Origin: Terrabacter sp. Root85
GTDB taxonomy: Bacteria; Actinomycetota; Actinomycetes; Actinomycetales; Dermatophilaceae
NCBI RefSeq assembly: GCF_001429185.1
Contig: NZ_LMIW01000014.1
Span: forward strand, 62,001 to 126,000
Length of the DNA stretch: 64,000 nucleotides
Reading direction: 5' to 3'
Part shown: piece after piece, positions 18,399-25,972 of the stretch
Layout of the letters: each line of letters starts with the position of its first letter
Numbering within the stretch: position 1 is the first letter of the stretch
Notes under the pieces: model-generated
Databases searched by the model: none
What the model was told of the DNA's origin: nothing
Seen by the model: only the letters and a program-made list of their open reading frames with translations
Program-made: the position numbers and the translations under genes

Positions 18399-20708
18399 TC
18401 AGCGGCGCCGGGGGAGCAGGCGGTCCGGGAGGGAGCGCCAGAACGACACACCAGCCTCGGGCCAGAAGAAGGACCGTGCCCGGGTCTGCCAGGCCCGGGT
18501 GCGGCCGACCTGACGCCGGATCGACCGGATGTCGTGGTGCAGCCGGAAGGCCTCCTGCGGTGTCGTGCGCTCGGGCCGGTCGTAGCGGGACTTCTCGAGG
18601 GTCGCCGTGACCCGTCGCATGGCGGTGGCGTTCTCCTCGTCGAGGTGCCCGTCGGCGACGTAGCGTTCGCGCAGCTGGCGCAGGGTGACGCCCTCGGGCG
18701 CACTGAGCCCCAGGTCGCCGAAGTGCGAGGTGAGGTCGTCCCACTCGGCCTCGATGAGGTCCTGCTGGGTCACGGCGGCGCGTCGGCGACGCAGCCGGAG
18801 CAGCCAGGCCGTGATCGGCATCGCGAACGCCGCGAGCAGGCCGAGCACCAGCGCGAGGGCGAGCACGACGTTGCGCACGGTGAAGACGTGCCCGACGGAG
18901 TCGAGGAACGTCTCCTCCTTCTGCACGGGGGCCGCCGTTGCCGCCGTGGTCGAGCTGGTGGCCGAGGCCGTGCCGCTCGCGGTGTTCGTCTCGCTGACCT
19001 CGCGCCCACCACCCGTCGGGCCGGAGCCCGCGCCGAGGACGGCATACGGTGGCGGCGAGCCCGCACGGGCACCAGGGGTCGGCTCGAAGCGCAGCCAGCC
19101 GTAGCCCTGGAAGTAGAGCTCGGGCCACGCGTGGGCGTCGCTCGCGCGGACGATGTAGCGCTCGTCCGAGAGCTGGCCCGGGAGGAAGCCGATCGCCATG
19201 CGGGCCGGGATCCCCTGGGCCCGGGCGAGCATGATCATCGCCGTCGCGAACTGCACGCAGTAGCCGCGCCGGGTCTGGTAGAAGTTCTGGATCGGTTCGA
19301 GAAGGCGCCCCTGGCTGTCGCGGAGCTGCTCGCCGAGGTCGAGGGAGTAGGTGTAGCGGCTCGGGTCGCGCAGGTGGTCCTGGATCGCGATCGCCTTGTC
19401 GAGCGGGTTGTCCGCGCCGCGGGTGACCTGGTCGGACCACTGCTGGATCAGGTCACGCGAGCGGTCCGGGATGGTGAGGTCGTCGTCGGTGATGTCCGGC
19501 GAGTCCGGGGCTCCCGACTCGCGCAGCTCCGGCGGTGAGGGCGCGAGATCGGCATACGTCACCCGGTAGGTGCTCACCGCGCGGTCGACGCGGACGTCGC
19601 GCGTGACGGGGTCGATGCTCCACGGCGTGCCCTCCATCGCGACGGCGACGACCGGGTAGGGCGCCGCGATGCGGGGCGCGGCGAGGGTGTTGTCCGTCAC
19701 GGTGATGACGTAGTCGCGTCGCTTGTCCGGTGGCGGCAGCGGAGACGGGTTGTCGGGACGATCGCCGGTGGCGCCGGCGACGCTCCACTGCCCGCGGGAG
19801 TAGTACGACGTCGCGAGCACCCGCAGGGGGGACCGCGTGAAGGCCGTCGTCGTGTAGGTCAGGACGGGCGACTGGTCCTGGTTGTTGAGGCTGCGCGAGA
19901 GGTCGAGCGTGTCGTTGAACCCGACGGACCCCTCGCCGGCGCCGCCGCCCGACCGGCCGAGCCCCTCGGTGAGGTAGCGCGGTGGGAAGTGCGGGATGAC
20001 GGCCGGCACGACGAGGGCGACGACGACCCCGACGGCGCCGAGCTTCAGCGCCCCCGCGGTGAACGAGCGCAGGGCGTCGCGGTCGTGGGCTGCCTCGTCG
20101 ATCTCGCTCTCGTCGGCCGCGCTGGCCGTGCCCCAGCGCCCGAACTGGGCCCGGGCGGTCGTGTGCAGCATGACGAGCCAGAGCACGACGGGCACGACGA
20201 AGAAGCGCAGCGCGAGGGCGGCGTCGCCGTTGGCCGCCGTGATGAGGTATGCCGTCAGCAGTGGCAGTCCGGCGGCGGCCGGGCTGCGCCACGTGGCGGC
20301 CATGGCGTCGACCGCGATGGCGACGAGCGCGACGGCGACGACGAGGCAGAACGTCAGCCCGTCGTTGAGCGGTGCGGGGGCCGAGTAGCGGTTGATCGTC
20401 TCGAGGGCCTGCAGCCCCAGGGAGTTGGCCGCCTCGAGGGTGGCAGGTGTCGGCACGAAGAGGGTGAAGGACTCACCCGTGTAGCGGGCGAGGATGACGT
20501 AGGACGTCACGAGCACCTGGAGGAGCACGACGAGTCCGCGTGAGCGGGTGAGGCCCCGGGCGACGAGGCCGAGGCCGGCGACGAGGGCGATGACGAAGGC
20601 CGCCTGCGGCAGCCACGTGGACTCGACGAAGAGGCTCGTGATGGGGTAGACGGCGGCCAGGGTGGCCAAGGCGGCCAGGAGGGTGATCCTCCAGCGACGG
20701 CGGGTCAT
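18399..20708 (-). CDS. Transglutaminase-like membrane protein (TgpA family; DUF3488, TGc, DUF4129)
   Basis: 769 residues from ATG at 20706-20708, which overlaps the DUF58 stop codon (ATGA). About six hydrophobic helices occupy the first ~210 residues (DUF3488), followed by an external region with a transglutaminase core. That core has nucleophile Cys484 in RRGYCVQFATAM and His526 in SDAHAWPELYF, then GWLRFEPTPG. A membrane helix near residues 645-670 and a cytoplasmic DUF4129 region finish the protein. In actinobacteria and Pseudomonas (TgpA) this family is encoded with MoxR ATPase and DUF58 proteins; the cross-linked or cleaved substrate is unknown. Its position beside the division cluster hints at a cell-envelope role. 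Confidence 0.9.
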   Translation of the reverse strand: MTRRRWRITLLAALATLAAVYPITSLFVESTWLPQAAFVIALVAGLGLVARGLTRSRGLVVLLQVLVTSYVILARYTGESFTLFVPTPATLEAANSLGLQALETINRYSAPAPLNDGLTFCLVVAVALVAIAVDAMAATWRSPAAAGLPLLTAYLITAANGDAALALRFFVVPVVLWLVMLHTTARAQFGRWGTASAADESEIDEAAHDRDALRSFTAGALKLGAVGVVVALVVPAVIPHFPPRYLTEGLGRSGGGAGEGSVGFNDTLDLSRSLNNQDQSPVLTYTTTAFTRSPLRVLATSYYSRGQWSVAGATGDRPDNPSPLPPPDKRRDYVITVTDNTLAAPRIAAPYPVVAVAMEGTPWSIDPVTRDVRVDRAVSTYRVTYADLAPSPPELRESGAPDSPDITDDDLTIPDRSRDLIQQWSDQVTRGADNPLDKAIAIQDHLRDPSRYTYSLDLGEQLRDSQGRLLEPIQNFYQTRRGYCVQFATAMIMLARAQGIPARMAIGFLPGQLSDERYIVRASDAHAWPELYFQGYGWLRFEPTPGARAGSPPPYAVLGAGSGPTGGGREVSETNTASGTASATSSTTAATAAPVQKEETFLDSVGHVFTVRNVVLALALVLGLLAAFAMPITAWLLRLRRRRAAVTQQDLIEAEWDDLTSHFGDLGLSAPEGVTLRQLRERYVADGHLDEENATAMRRVTATLEKSRYDRPERTTPQEAFRLHHDIRSIRRQVGRTRAWQTRARSFFWPEAGVSFWRSLPDRLLPRRR

Positions 20709-21949
20709 CGGCTGCCTCCGACGGTGGCGGCCGTCAGGACGGCCCAGACGTGCGCGACGTCCTCGTCGCGCTGGACCGAGACGGCGCGCCACCCCGCGAG
20801 GCGCAGCGTGTCGACGTGCGGCTCGGCCTCCTCGGCATCGGTCGTGCCGAAGCTACGGGCGTCGAGGACGAGCGCCAGGCCGGTGGTGCCCGGTTGGCGC
20901 AGGCTCGCCACCCGGGAGGTGATGTCGCGTCCCTGCGGTCCGACGACGGCCACGAGGAAGCCGCCGGCAGCGGCGAGGGCCTGTCCGGCACGCAGGATCT
21001 CGTCCTCGCCCGTGTCGTCGCGCGGCGTCGCCACGGCGAGCACGTCGAGGATCTCCTCGGGCATCATGGTCTCGGCCGCGCGGGAGGTCTCGACCGTCTC
21101 GGCGCAGACGAGGTGGACGGCATACCCCGAGTCGCACAGGTGCACGGCGATGGACGCAGCCGCGGTGATCGCCCACTCGAACGAGCTGCTCACTCCCGTG
21201 CCCCCGTGCGCGGAGGGCCGCGGGTCGATGAGCACGACCGCGCGACGCTGCGCGGGGCGGTCCTCCTGGCGCACCATGAGGTCGCCGGTGCGGGCGGTCG
21301 CGGGCCAGTGGATGCGGCGCAGGTCGTCGCCGTCGCGGTACTCGCGGATCGTGACGTCGTCCTCGCCGTGCAGCGCGATGAGATGGGCCTGCTCGCCCTC
21401 GGAGCCGACGCCCGCGCTCGGCTGGCGGTTCGACGACAGCGGGTGCACGGCCGGCAGCACGACGAGGTCGGCGGTGCCCTCGAGCACCGCGTTGCGGTTG
21501 GCGAGGCCGAACGGGTCCTGCACCTGGACCCCGAGGGGCCCGAGGTGGTGGCGTCCACGCAGGTGGGAGCGCACGGCGTAGTCGATGGCGCGGACGCGGC
21601 CCGGCGGGATCCGGCCGACGACGAAGCGCGGCCGGTCGCCGAGGACGTAGTCGAGCCGCTCCTCGGCGAGGAAGATCGGCGTCGTGTTCGTCGAGACGTT
21701 CTCGAAGGACAGCGTGACGTGTGCGTCCTGGCCGACGCTGATGCGCTCGGGGTGGCTGTGCCGCTCGATGCGCATCCGCGTCTTGCGGGTGCGCACGAGC
21801 ACGGCGGAGATGAGGGGGAGCGCGACGAGGAGCACCCCGAAGCGGGTGAGGTCGCGGAAGCCGAAGATGACCCCGGCGAGGACGAGGACCGCGCCCGAGC
21901 CCATGAAGGCCCGGCCCCTCGTCGTCAGGACGCTGCGCAGCGAGCGCAT
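20705..21949 (-). CDS. DUF58 domain protein
   Basis: 414 residues. Two hydrophobic helices at the N-terminus (about 14-50) anchor it. A β-domain follows, then the DUF58 signature REYRDGDDLRRIHWPATARTGDLMVRQEDRP, and a von Willebrand A-like C-terminal part (AVVLIDPRPSAHGGTGVS). DUF58 proteins are encoded with MoxR ATPases and are thought to act with them in assembling or activating envelope complexes. The gene starts 16 bases after moxR and overlaps the transglutaminase gene by 4 bases, so the three form one operon. Confidence 0.92.
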   Translation of the reverse strand: MRSLRSVLTTRGRAFMGSGAVLVLAGVIFGFRDLTRFGVLLVALPLISAVLVRTRKTRMRIERHSHPERISVGQDAHVTLSFENVSTNTTPIFLAEERLDYVLGDRPRFVVGRIPPGRVRAIDYAVRSHLRGRHHLGPLGVQVQDPFGLANRNAVLEGTADLVVLPAVHPLSSNRQPSAGVGSEGEQAHLIALHGEDDVTIREYRDGDDLRRIHWPATARTGDLMVRQEDRPAQRRAVVLIDPRPSAHGGTGVSSSFEWAITAAASIAVHLCDSGYAVHLVCAETVETSRAAETMMPEEILDVLAVATPRDDTGEDEILRAGQALAAAGGFLVAVVGPQGRDITSRVASLRQPGTTGLALVLDARSFGTTDAEEAEPHVDTLRLAGWRAVSVQRDEDVAHVWAVLTAATVGGSR

Positions 21950-21965
21950 GGGCGCCTGCCCCCGC

Positions 21966-22982
21966 TCAGCGCGCTGCGGGCGGCACCGGCACCTGGCGCA
22001 GCAGGTCGGTGACCACCTCGACGGTGGTGCGGCGGGCGAGCTGGGTCTCGCTCGACGGCATGAGCCGGTGGGCGAGGACCGGCCCCGCGAGCACCTGGAC
22101 GTCGTCAGGGATCACGTGGTCGCGACCCTCGAGCGCGGCAAAGGCGCGGGACGCGCGCAGCAGGTGCAGGGCGGCACGCGGTGACGCGCCGAGCCGCAGC
22201 GCGGTCGTCGACCGGGACCGGGTCACGAGGTCGACGATGTACTGGCGGATGGCAGGACTCGCGTGGACCTGGCTGACGGCGTGCACGACGCGGTTGATCG
22301 TCTCGGCGTCGGTCACGGGGGTCAGGGCGTCGAGCGGTGAGCTCGAGCCGTGCGTCTCGAGCAGGTCGAGCTCGGCGCTGGGTGCCGGGTAGCCCATCGA
22401 GATCCGGGCCATGAAGCGGTCGCGCTGGGCCTCGGGGAGGGGGTAGGTGCCCTCCATCTCGATGGGGTTCTGGGTCGCCATGACGATGAACGGGGCCTGC
22501 AGGGTGTAGGTCGTCCCGTCGACCGTGACCTGGCGCTCCTCCATCGACTCGAGCAGGGCCGACTGCGTCTTCGGGGACGCGCGGTTGATCTCGTCGCCGA
22601 CGACGACGTTGGCGAAGATGGCGCCCGGCCGGAACTCGAAGCGGCGGGCGTCCTGGTTGAAGATGCTGACGCCCGTGACGTCGCTGGGCAGCAGGTCGGG
22701 TGTGAACTGGATGCGGCGCACCGTAGCGTCGATCGACCGGGCCAGCGTCTTGGCGAGCATCGTCTTGCCGACGCCGGGCACGTCCTCGATGAGCAGGTGA
22801 CCACCGGCGAAGAGGACCGTCACGGTGGTGCGGACGACGTCAGGCTTGCCCTCGATGACGCTTGTCATGGCGCCCATGAGCCGCTCCGCCACGTCGTGGA
22901 TGAGGTCGAGGTCGGCTGCGCCCGTGGTCGCGGCCGCGCCCGGTGATGCCGTGGTCCCGAGCCCCGTGTCCGTCGTCGTCAC
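21966..22982 (-). CDS. moxR: MoxR family AAA+ ATPase
   Basis: 338 residues if started at GTG 22980-22982, which I prefer because GGAGG lies 5 bases upstream; an ATG at 23004-23006 adds eight residues but has no ribosome site. Walker A is DVPGVGKT (Lys73), Walker B is [10 protein letters not shown], and the MoxR insert reads [23 protein letters not shown]. The lid domain ends near [17 protein letters not shown]. MoxR ATPases are chaperone-like remodelling enzymes, often paired with VWA/DUF58 proteins, as here. The first ~30 residues are a Thr/Gly/Ala-rich linker. The gene is divergent from mraZ across about 520 bases that contain inverted MraZ-like repeats. Confidence 0.93.
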   Translation of the reverse strand: MTTTDTGLGTTASPGAAATTGAADLDLIHDVAERLMGAMTSVIEGKPDVVRTTVTVLFAGGHLLIEDVPGVGKTMLAKTLARSIDATVRRIQFTPDLLPSDVTGVSIFNQDARRFEFRPGAIFANVVVGDEINRASPKTQSALLESMEERQVTVDGTTYTLQAPFIVMATQNPIEMEGTYPLPEAQRDRFMARISMGYPAPSAELDLLETHGSSSPLDALTPVTDAETINRVVHAVSQVHASPAIRQYIVDLVTRSRSTTALRLGASPRAALHLLRASRAFAALEGRDHVIPDDVQVLAGPVLAHRLMPSSETQLARRTTVEVVTDLLRQVPVPPAAR

Positions 22983-23163
22983 ACTGTCCTCCGTCGTCGT
23001 CCCCATGTCGTGGCGCAGCGCTGCTCGTGGCGGGCTGCGTAACCCGTCAGGTGATCTTCTCCCATGGACCCACGACACCGGTAGGGCTGCCCCGGTCGTG
23101 ACCGGATGGAGACCTTGGTCGTGGGCACGTGGTCGACGCCCCCGGGAGCGCGCCCGGGACCAC

Positions 23164-23179
23164 CTCCACTTTCCTCCAC
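23164..23179 (-). promoter_or_regulatory. MraZ-like box pair, inverted orientation
   Basis: Read on the minus strand this is GTGGAGGAAAGTGGAG: two GTGGAG copies exactly 10 bases apart. It differs by one base from the pair upstream of mraZ (GTGGAGCAAAGTGGAG). It faces the moxR operon, about 185 bases before its start. Confidence 0.5.
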
Positions 23180-23344
23180 CTCCAACGTCCGGTGTGGCCG
23201 TTCGGTTCGGTTTGGGGCGGGTCCTGGTGGGGCCGAACCCGCTGCTGAGCACGATCCGCAGGGCGCGGGCGTCGGCCGGGTGGCCCGGGCGGGCGTCGCC
23301 GTCACCGCGGTGGGGTGTTCGGGCGAGTGGTGGTGCCCCAACTG

Positions 23345-23360
23345 CTCCACTTCACTCCAC
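23345..23360 (-). promoter_or_regulatory. MraZ-like box pair, inverted orientation
   Basis: On the minus strand this is GTGGAGTGAAGTGGAG, again with 10-base phasing. A related TGGGG follows off-register by one base. It lies between the other inverted pair and the mraZ promoter. Confidence 0.5.
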
Positions 23361-23415
23361 CCCGTCTGACCTGCGTAAACGCGGGACTCGCCGGGCCAAA
23401 AAGGGTCAAAGTTCG

Positions 23416-23467
23416 TTGACGGTGGAGCAAAGTGGAGTATCGTGGGGCTTCAAGGTAGGGAATGGGG
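23416..23467 (+). promoter_or_regulatory. mraZ promoter with overlapping MraZ operator
   Basis: A -35 TTGACG (23416-23421) and -10 TATCGT (23438-23443) are spaced by 16 bases. TGGAG, TGGAG, TGGGG and a further TGGGG start at 23423, 23433, 23443 and 23463, on an exact 10-base grid. The known E. coli MraZ operator is a series of TGGGN repeats separated by 5 bases. Here repeats fill the spacer and cover the -10, as expected for autorepression of the division operon by MraZ. Confidence 0.75.
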
Positions 23468-23502
23468 ACGCCTTCGGGTCGACAAAGGGGAGGTGGCGGA
23501 CC

Positions 23503-23934
23503 ATGTTTCTCGGGACGCACACGCCCCGGCTCGACGAGAAGGGTCGGCTCTTCCTGCCCGCGAAGTACCGCGAGCGGATGGCCGGCGGGCTCGTCGTCAC
23601 GCGCGGCCAGGAACGCAGCCTGTTCATCTACCCGATGGACGAGTTCGTCAAGGTCGCCGACCAGATGCGCCAGGCCCCGACGACGAGCAAGGTCGCCCGC
23701 GACTACATGCGCGTCTTCCTCTCCGGCGCGTCCGACGAGATCCCCGACAAGCAGGGCCGGTTCACGATCCCGGCCAACCTGCGCCAGTACGCCGGCCTCG
23801 ACCGCGAGGTCACGGTCATCGGTGCCGGCGCGCGCCTCGAGGTCTGGGATAGCGCGGTCTGGAACGCCTACCTCGAGCAGACCGAGCAGAGCTTCGCCGA
23901 CACGGCGGAGGAGGTGATCCCCGGACTCTTCTGA
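23503..23934 (+). CDS. mraZ: Transcriptional regulator MraZ
   Basis: 143 residues, the usual length. It contains two SpoVT-AbrB type DNA-binding half-repeats, each with the DxxxR motif: [13 protein letters not shown] near residue 10 and [13 protein letters not shown] near residue 84. MraZ forms ring-shaped oligomers that bind direct repeats upstream of its own operon and modulate dcw expression. The start is ATG 23503, with GGGGAGG upstream. It heads the division cluster, although the next gene, rsmH, is 364 bases away. Phased repeats over its promoter support autoregulation. Confidence 0.96.
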   Translation: MFLGTHTPRLDEKGRLFLPAKYRERMAGGLVVTRGQERSLFIYPMDEFVKVADQMRQAPTTSKVARDYMRVFLSGASDEIPDKQGRFTIPANLRQYAGLDREVTVIGAGARLEVWDSAVWNAYLEQTEQSFADTAEEVIPGLF

Positions 23935-24298
23935 GTCGGGACGACCACCGTCGCCGACGACGACCGCCACGACATCACCCGCACCACCGACCAGCACCTG
24001 AGCGCCGGCCTCCAGCCGCTCCACACCCGGGACGACTTCCCCCGTCCCGGGCGAGGCAGCGGATGGGGACCAGCCCCCAGGTCGACGGGCTCCGCAGAGC
24101 AGCACCGACAGCACCACTCCCGACCGGCACGCGACCAGCTCCCTCCACCTGTTCGCTGCCACTCCGGCCGACCGGCCACCACCACATCACCCCACGGCGG
24201 ATCCCTATTCGCCGTGAGGTCACACCAGTCACACCAGCCCCGTGCGTCACAGACGCACCACACAGGGCCCAGCAGCACGAGCGTGAGAGGGACGCACC
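23935..24298 (+). other. 364-bp gap between mraZ and rsmH
   Basis: Unusually long for this junction. No conserved gene is apparent; a possible 79-codon frame (24063-24302) is Pro/Thr-rich and unsupported. Small hairpins are CGGCG...CGCCG (24196-24215) and GTGCGT...ACGCAC (24242-24258), with a short direct repeat GTCACACCA between them (24219-24227 and 24228-24236). It could hold a leader or a second promoter for rsmH. Confidence 0.4.
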
Positions 24299-25309
24299 AT
24301 GAGCGATCGAGGACAGGCGCAGGAGCGTCACGTCCCCGTCATGCGCGACCGGATCCTCGAGCTGCTCGCCCCCGCGCTGCAGCGGCCAGGGGCGGTGCAC
24401 ATCGACGGCACCCTCGGCATGGGTGGCCACGCCGAGGGTGTCCTCGAGCGCTTCCCCGACTGCACCGTGGTCGGCATCGACCGCGACCGTGAGGCCCTGG
24501 CTCTCGCGGGCGAGCGACTGGCCCGGTTCGGCGACCGCTTCCGCCCGGTCCACGCCGTCTACGACGACATCAAGGACGTCGTCGGCGACCTCGACGTGTC
24601 CGCGGTCGACGGCATCCTCTTCGACCTCGGCGTCAGCTCACTCCAGCTCGACGAGGCCGACCGGGGCTTCGCCTACCGGGTCGACGCGCCGCTCGACATG
24701 CGGATGGACCAGTCGACGGGGCAGACCGCCGCCGACGTGCTCAACACCTACTCGGTCGAGGACCTCACCCGCATCCTGCGCGACTACGGCGAGGAGCGCT
24801 ACGCGCGCAAGATCGCCAAGGCCGTCGTGCAGGACCGCGCGATCGAGCCGTACTCCTCGTCCGGTCGCCTCGTCGACATGCTGCGTCGCGTCATCCCCGC
24901 CGCCTCGCAGCGACAGAGCGGCCACCCGGCCAAGCGCACCTTCCAGGCCCTGCGGATCGAGGTCAACGACGAGCTCGAGGTCTGGCGCCGCGCCATCGAC
25001 GAGGCCATCGACGTCCTTGCCGTCGGCGGCCGGATCGCGGTCCTGTCCTACCACTCGCTCGAGGACCGGGCCACGAAGCGGGCCTTCGCCGCCGGCGCCA
25101 CGTCCAGCACCCCCGCAGGTCTGCCGGTCGAGCTCGCCGAGCACGCGGCATACCTCTCCCTCGTCACTCGGGGCGCCGAGGCGCCCGGCGATGACGAGGT
25201 CACCACGAACCCGCGGGCCGCCTCGGCCCGACTTCGCGTCGCCGAGCGCGTGCGCAACACCTCCACGCACACCCCAGCCAGCAGGACCAGGAAGGGACCC
25301 ACCCGATGA
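24299..25309 (+). CDS. rsmH: 16S rRNA (cytosine(1402)-N(4))-methyltransferase RsmH (MraW)
   Basis: 336 residues. It methylates N4 of C1402 in 16S rRNA using S-adenosylmethionine, tuning the ribosomal P site. Visible features are [14 protein letters not shown], the SAM loop [65 protein letters not shown] and [10 protein letters not shown], which together are diagnostic. The ATG at 24299 has GAGAGGG upstream. The stop codon overlaps the ftsL start (ATGA), so the two are translationally coupled. Confidence 0.97.
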   Translation: MSDRGQAQERHVPVMRDRILELLAPALQRPGAVHIDGTLGMGGHAEGVLERFPDCTVVGIDRDREALALAGERLARFGDRFRPVHAVYDDIKDVVGDLDVSAVDGILFDLGVSSLQLDEADRGFAYRVDAPLDMRMDQSTGQTAADVLNTYSVEDLTRILRDYGEERYARKIAKAVVQDRAIEPYSSSGRLVDMLRRVIPAASQRQSGHPAKRTFQALRIEVNDELEVWRRAIDEAIDVLAVGGRIAVLSYHSLEDRATKRAFAAGATSSTPAGLPVELAEHAAYLSLVTRGAEAPGDDEVTTNPRAASARLRVAERVRNTSTHTPASRTRKGPTR

Positions 25310-25968
25310 GCCAGATGACCGCCACGGCCCGGCCGCTCCGCGCGCCGCGGCGCGGCCCAGCCCCCACGCCGCTCCGGGTCATCCCGAGCAGCATCACGCG
25401 CACCGGCAACGGCGCGTTCGTGACGATCTGCATCGGGCTGCTCACGGCCGGGCTCATCGCCCTGCTCCTGCTCAACACGGCACTCGCCCAGGGCTCGCTG
25501 GCGGTCGGTGACCTCCAGCGCGAGTCGGCACGCCTCAGCGACACGGCCGGCAACCTCCAGGAGGACATCGACCGGGCCTCTGCCACGGGCGCGCTCGCGC
25601 GCAGCGCCGCCGAGATCGGCATGGTGCGGATGAACACCCGCGGCTACATCGACCTCTCCACGGGCACCGTGTCGGGCGAGCCGGAGCCGGCGACGAAGAA
25701 CAACGCCTTCCCGATCGTCACGAGCCCGACGCCGCCCGCCGTGACGGCAAAGGTCAAGAAGGTCCTGTCCTCCGCGACGAAGGCCAGCAAGGCGGCCTCG
25801 GCCACGCCGGCCACGCCGTCCCAGGCCGCCACGCCGACGACGCCCGGTGCCAAGCCGGAGACCCCCGCAGCACCCACACTGGGCACGACGCCCGGAGCGT
25901 CGGGGCAGGCCACGGGCGCGACCGGGGCGGGCCAGGCAGGGCAGGCCCAGCAGACGACGGTGAGGTGA
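25306..25968 (+). CDS. ftsL: Cell division protein FtsL-like
   Basis: 220 residues, placed between rsmH and ftsI exactly where FtsL is expected. A basic, Pro-rich cytoplasmic head precedes one membrane helix (about residues 41-60, [20 protein letters not shown]). A short heptad-like coiled-coil segment ([25 protein letters not shown]) and [21 protein letters not shown] follow, which resembles the FtsL/DivIC signature. The last ~100 residues are an Ala/Thr/Pro-rich tail. FtsL joins FtsB and FtsQ in the divisome and activates FtsWI. Sequence conservation in this family is low, so the call rests on position and architecture. Confidence 0.85.
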   Translation: MSQMTATARPLRAPRRGPAPTPLRVIPSSITRTGNGAFVTICIGLLTAGLIALLLLNTALAQGSLAVGDLQRESARLSDTAGNLQEDIDRASATGALARSAAEIGMVRMNTRGYIDLSTGTVSGEPEPATKNNAFPIVTSPTPPAVTAKVKKVLSSATKASKAASATPATPSQAATPTTPGAKPETPAAPTLGTTPGASGQATGATGAGQAGQAQQTTVR

Positions 25969-25972
25969 TCCC

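Larger units (their letters stand above)
22983..23502. other. 520-bp divergent intergenic region, moxR to mraZ
   Basis: No convincing gene is present. It holds three clusters of 10-bp-phased TGGAG-type repeats: two inverted (23164-23179 and 23345-23360) and one direct over the mraZ promoter (23422-23467). The remainder is GC-rich and featureless to my eye. Confidence 0.7.

Noticed and set aside
23868-24278. Minus-strand 136-codon frame across the mraZ-rsmH gap
   Set aside because: It overlaps the end of mraZ, has no ribosome site and shows no conserved pattern.
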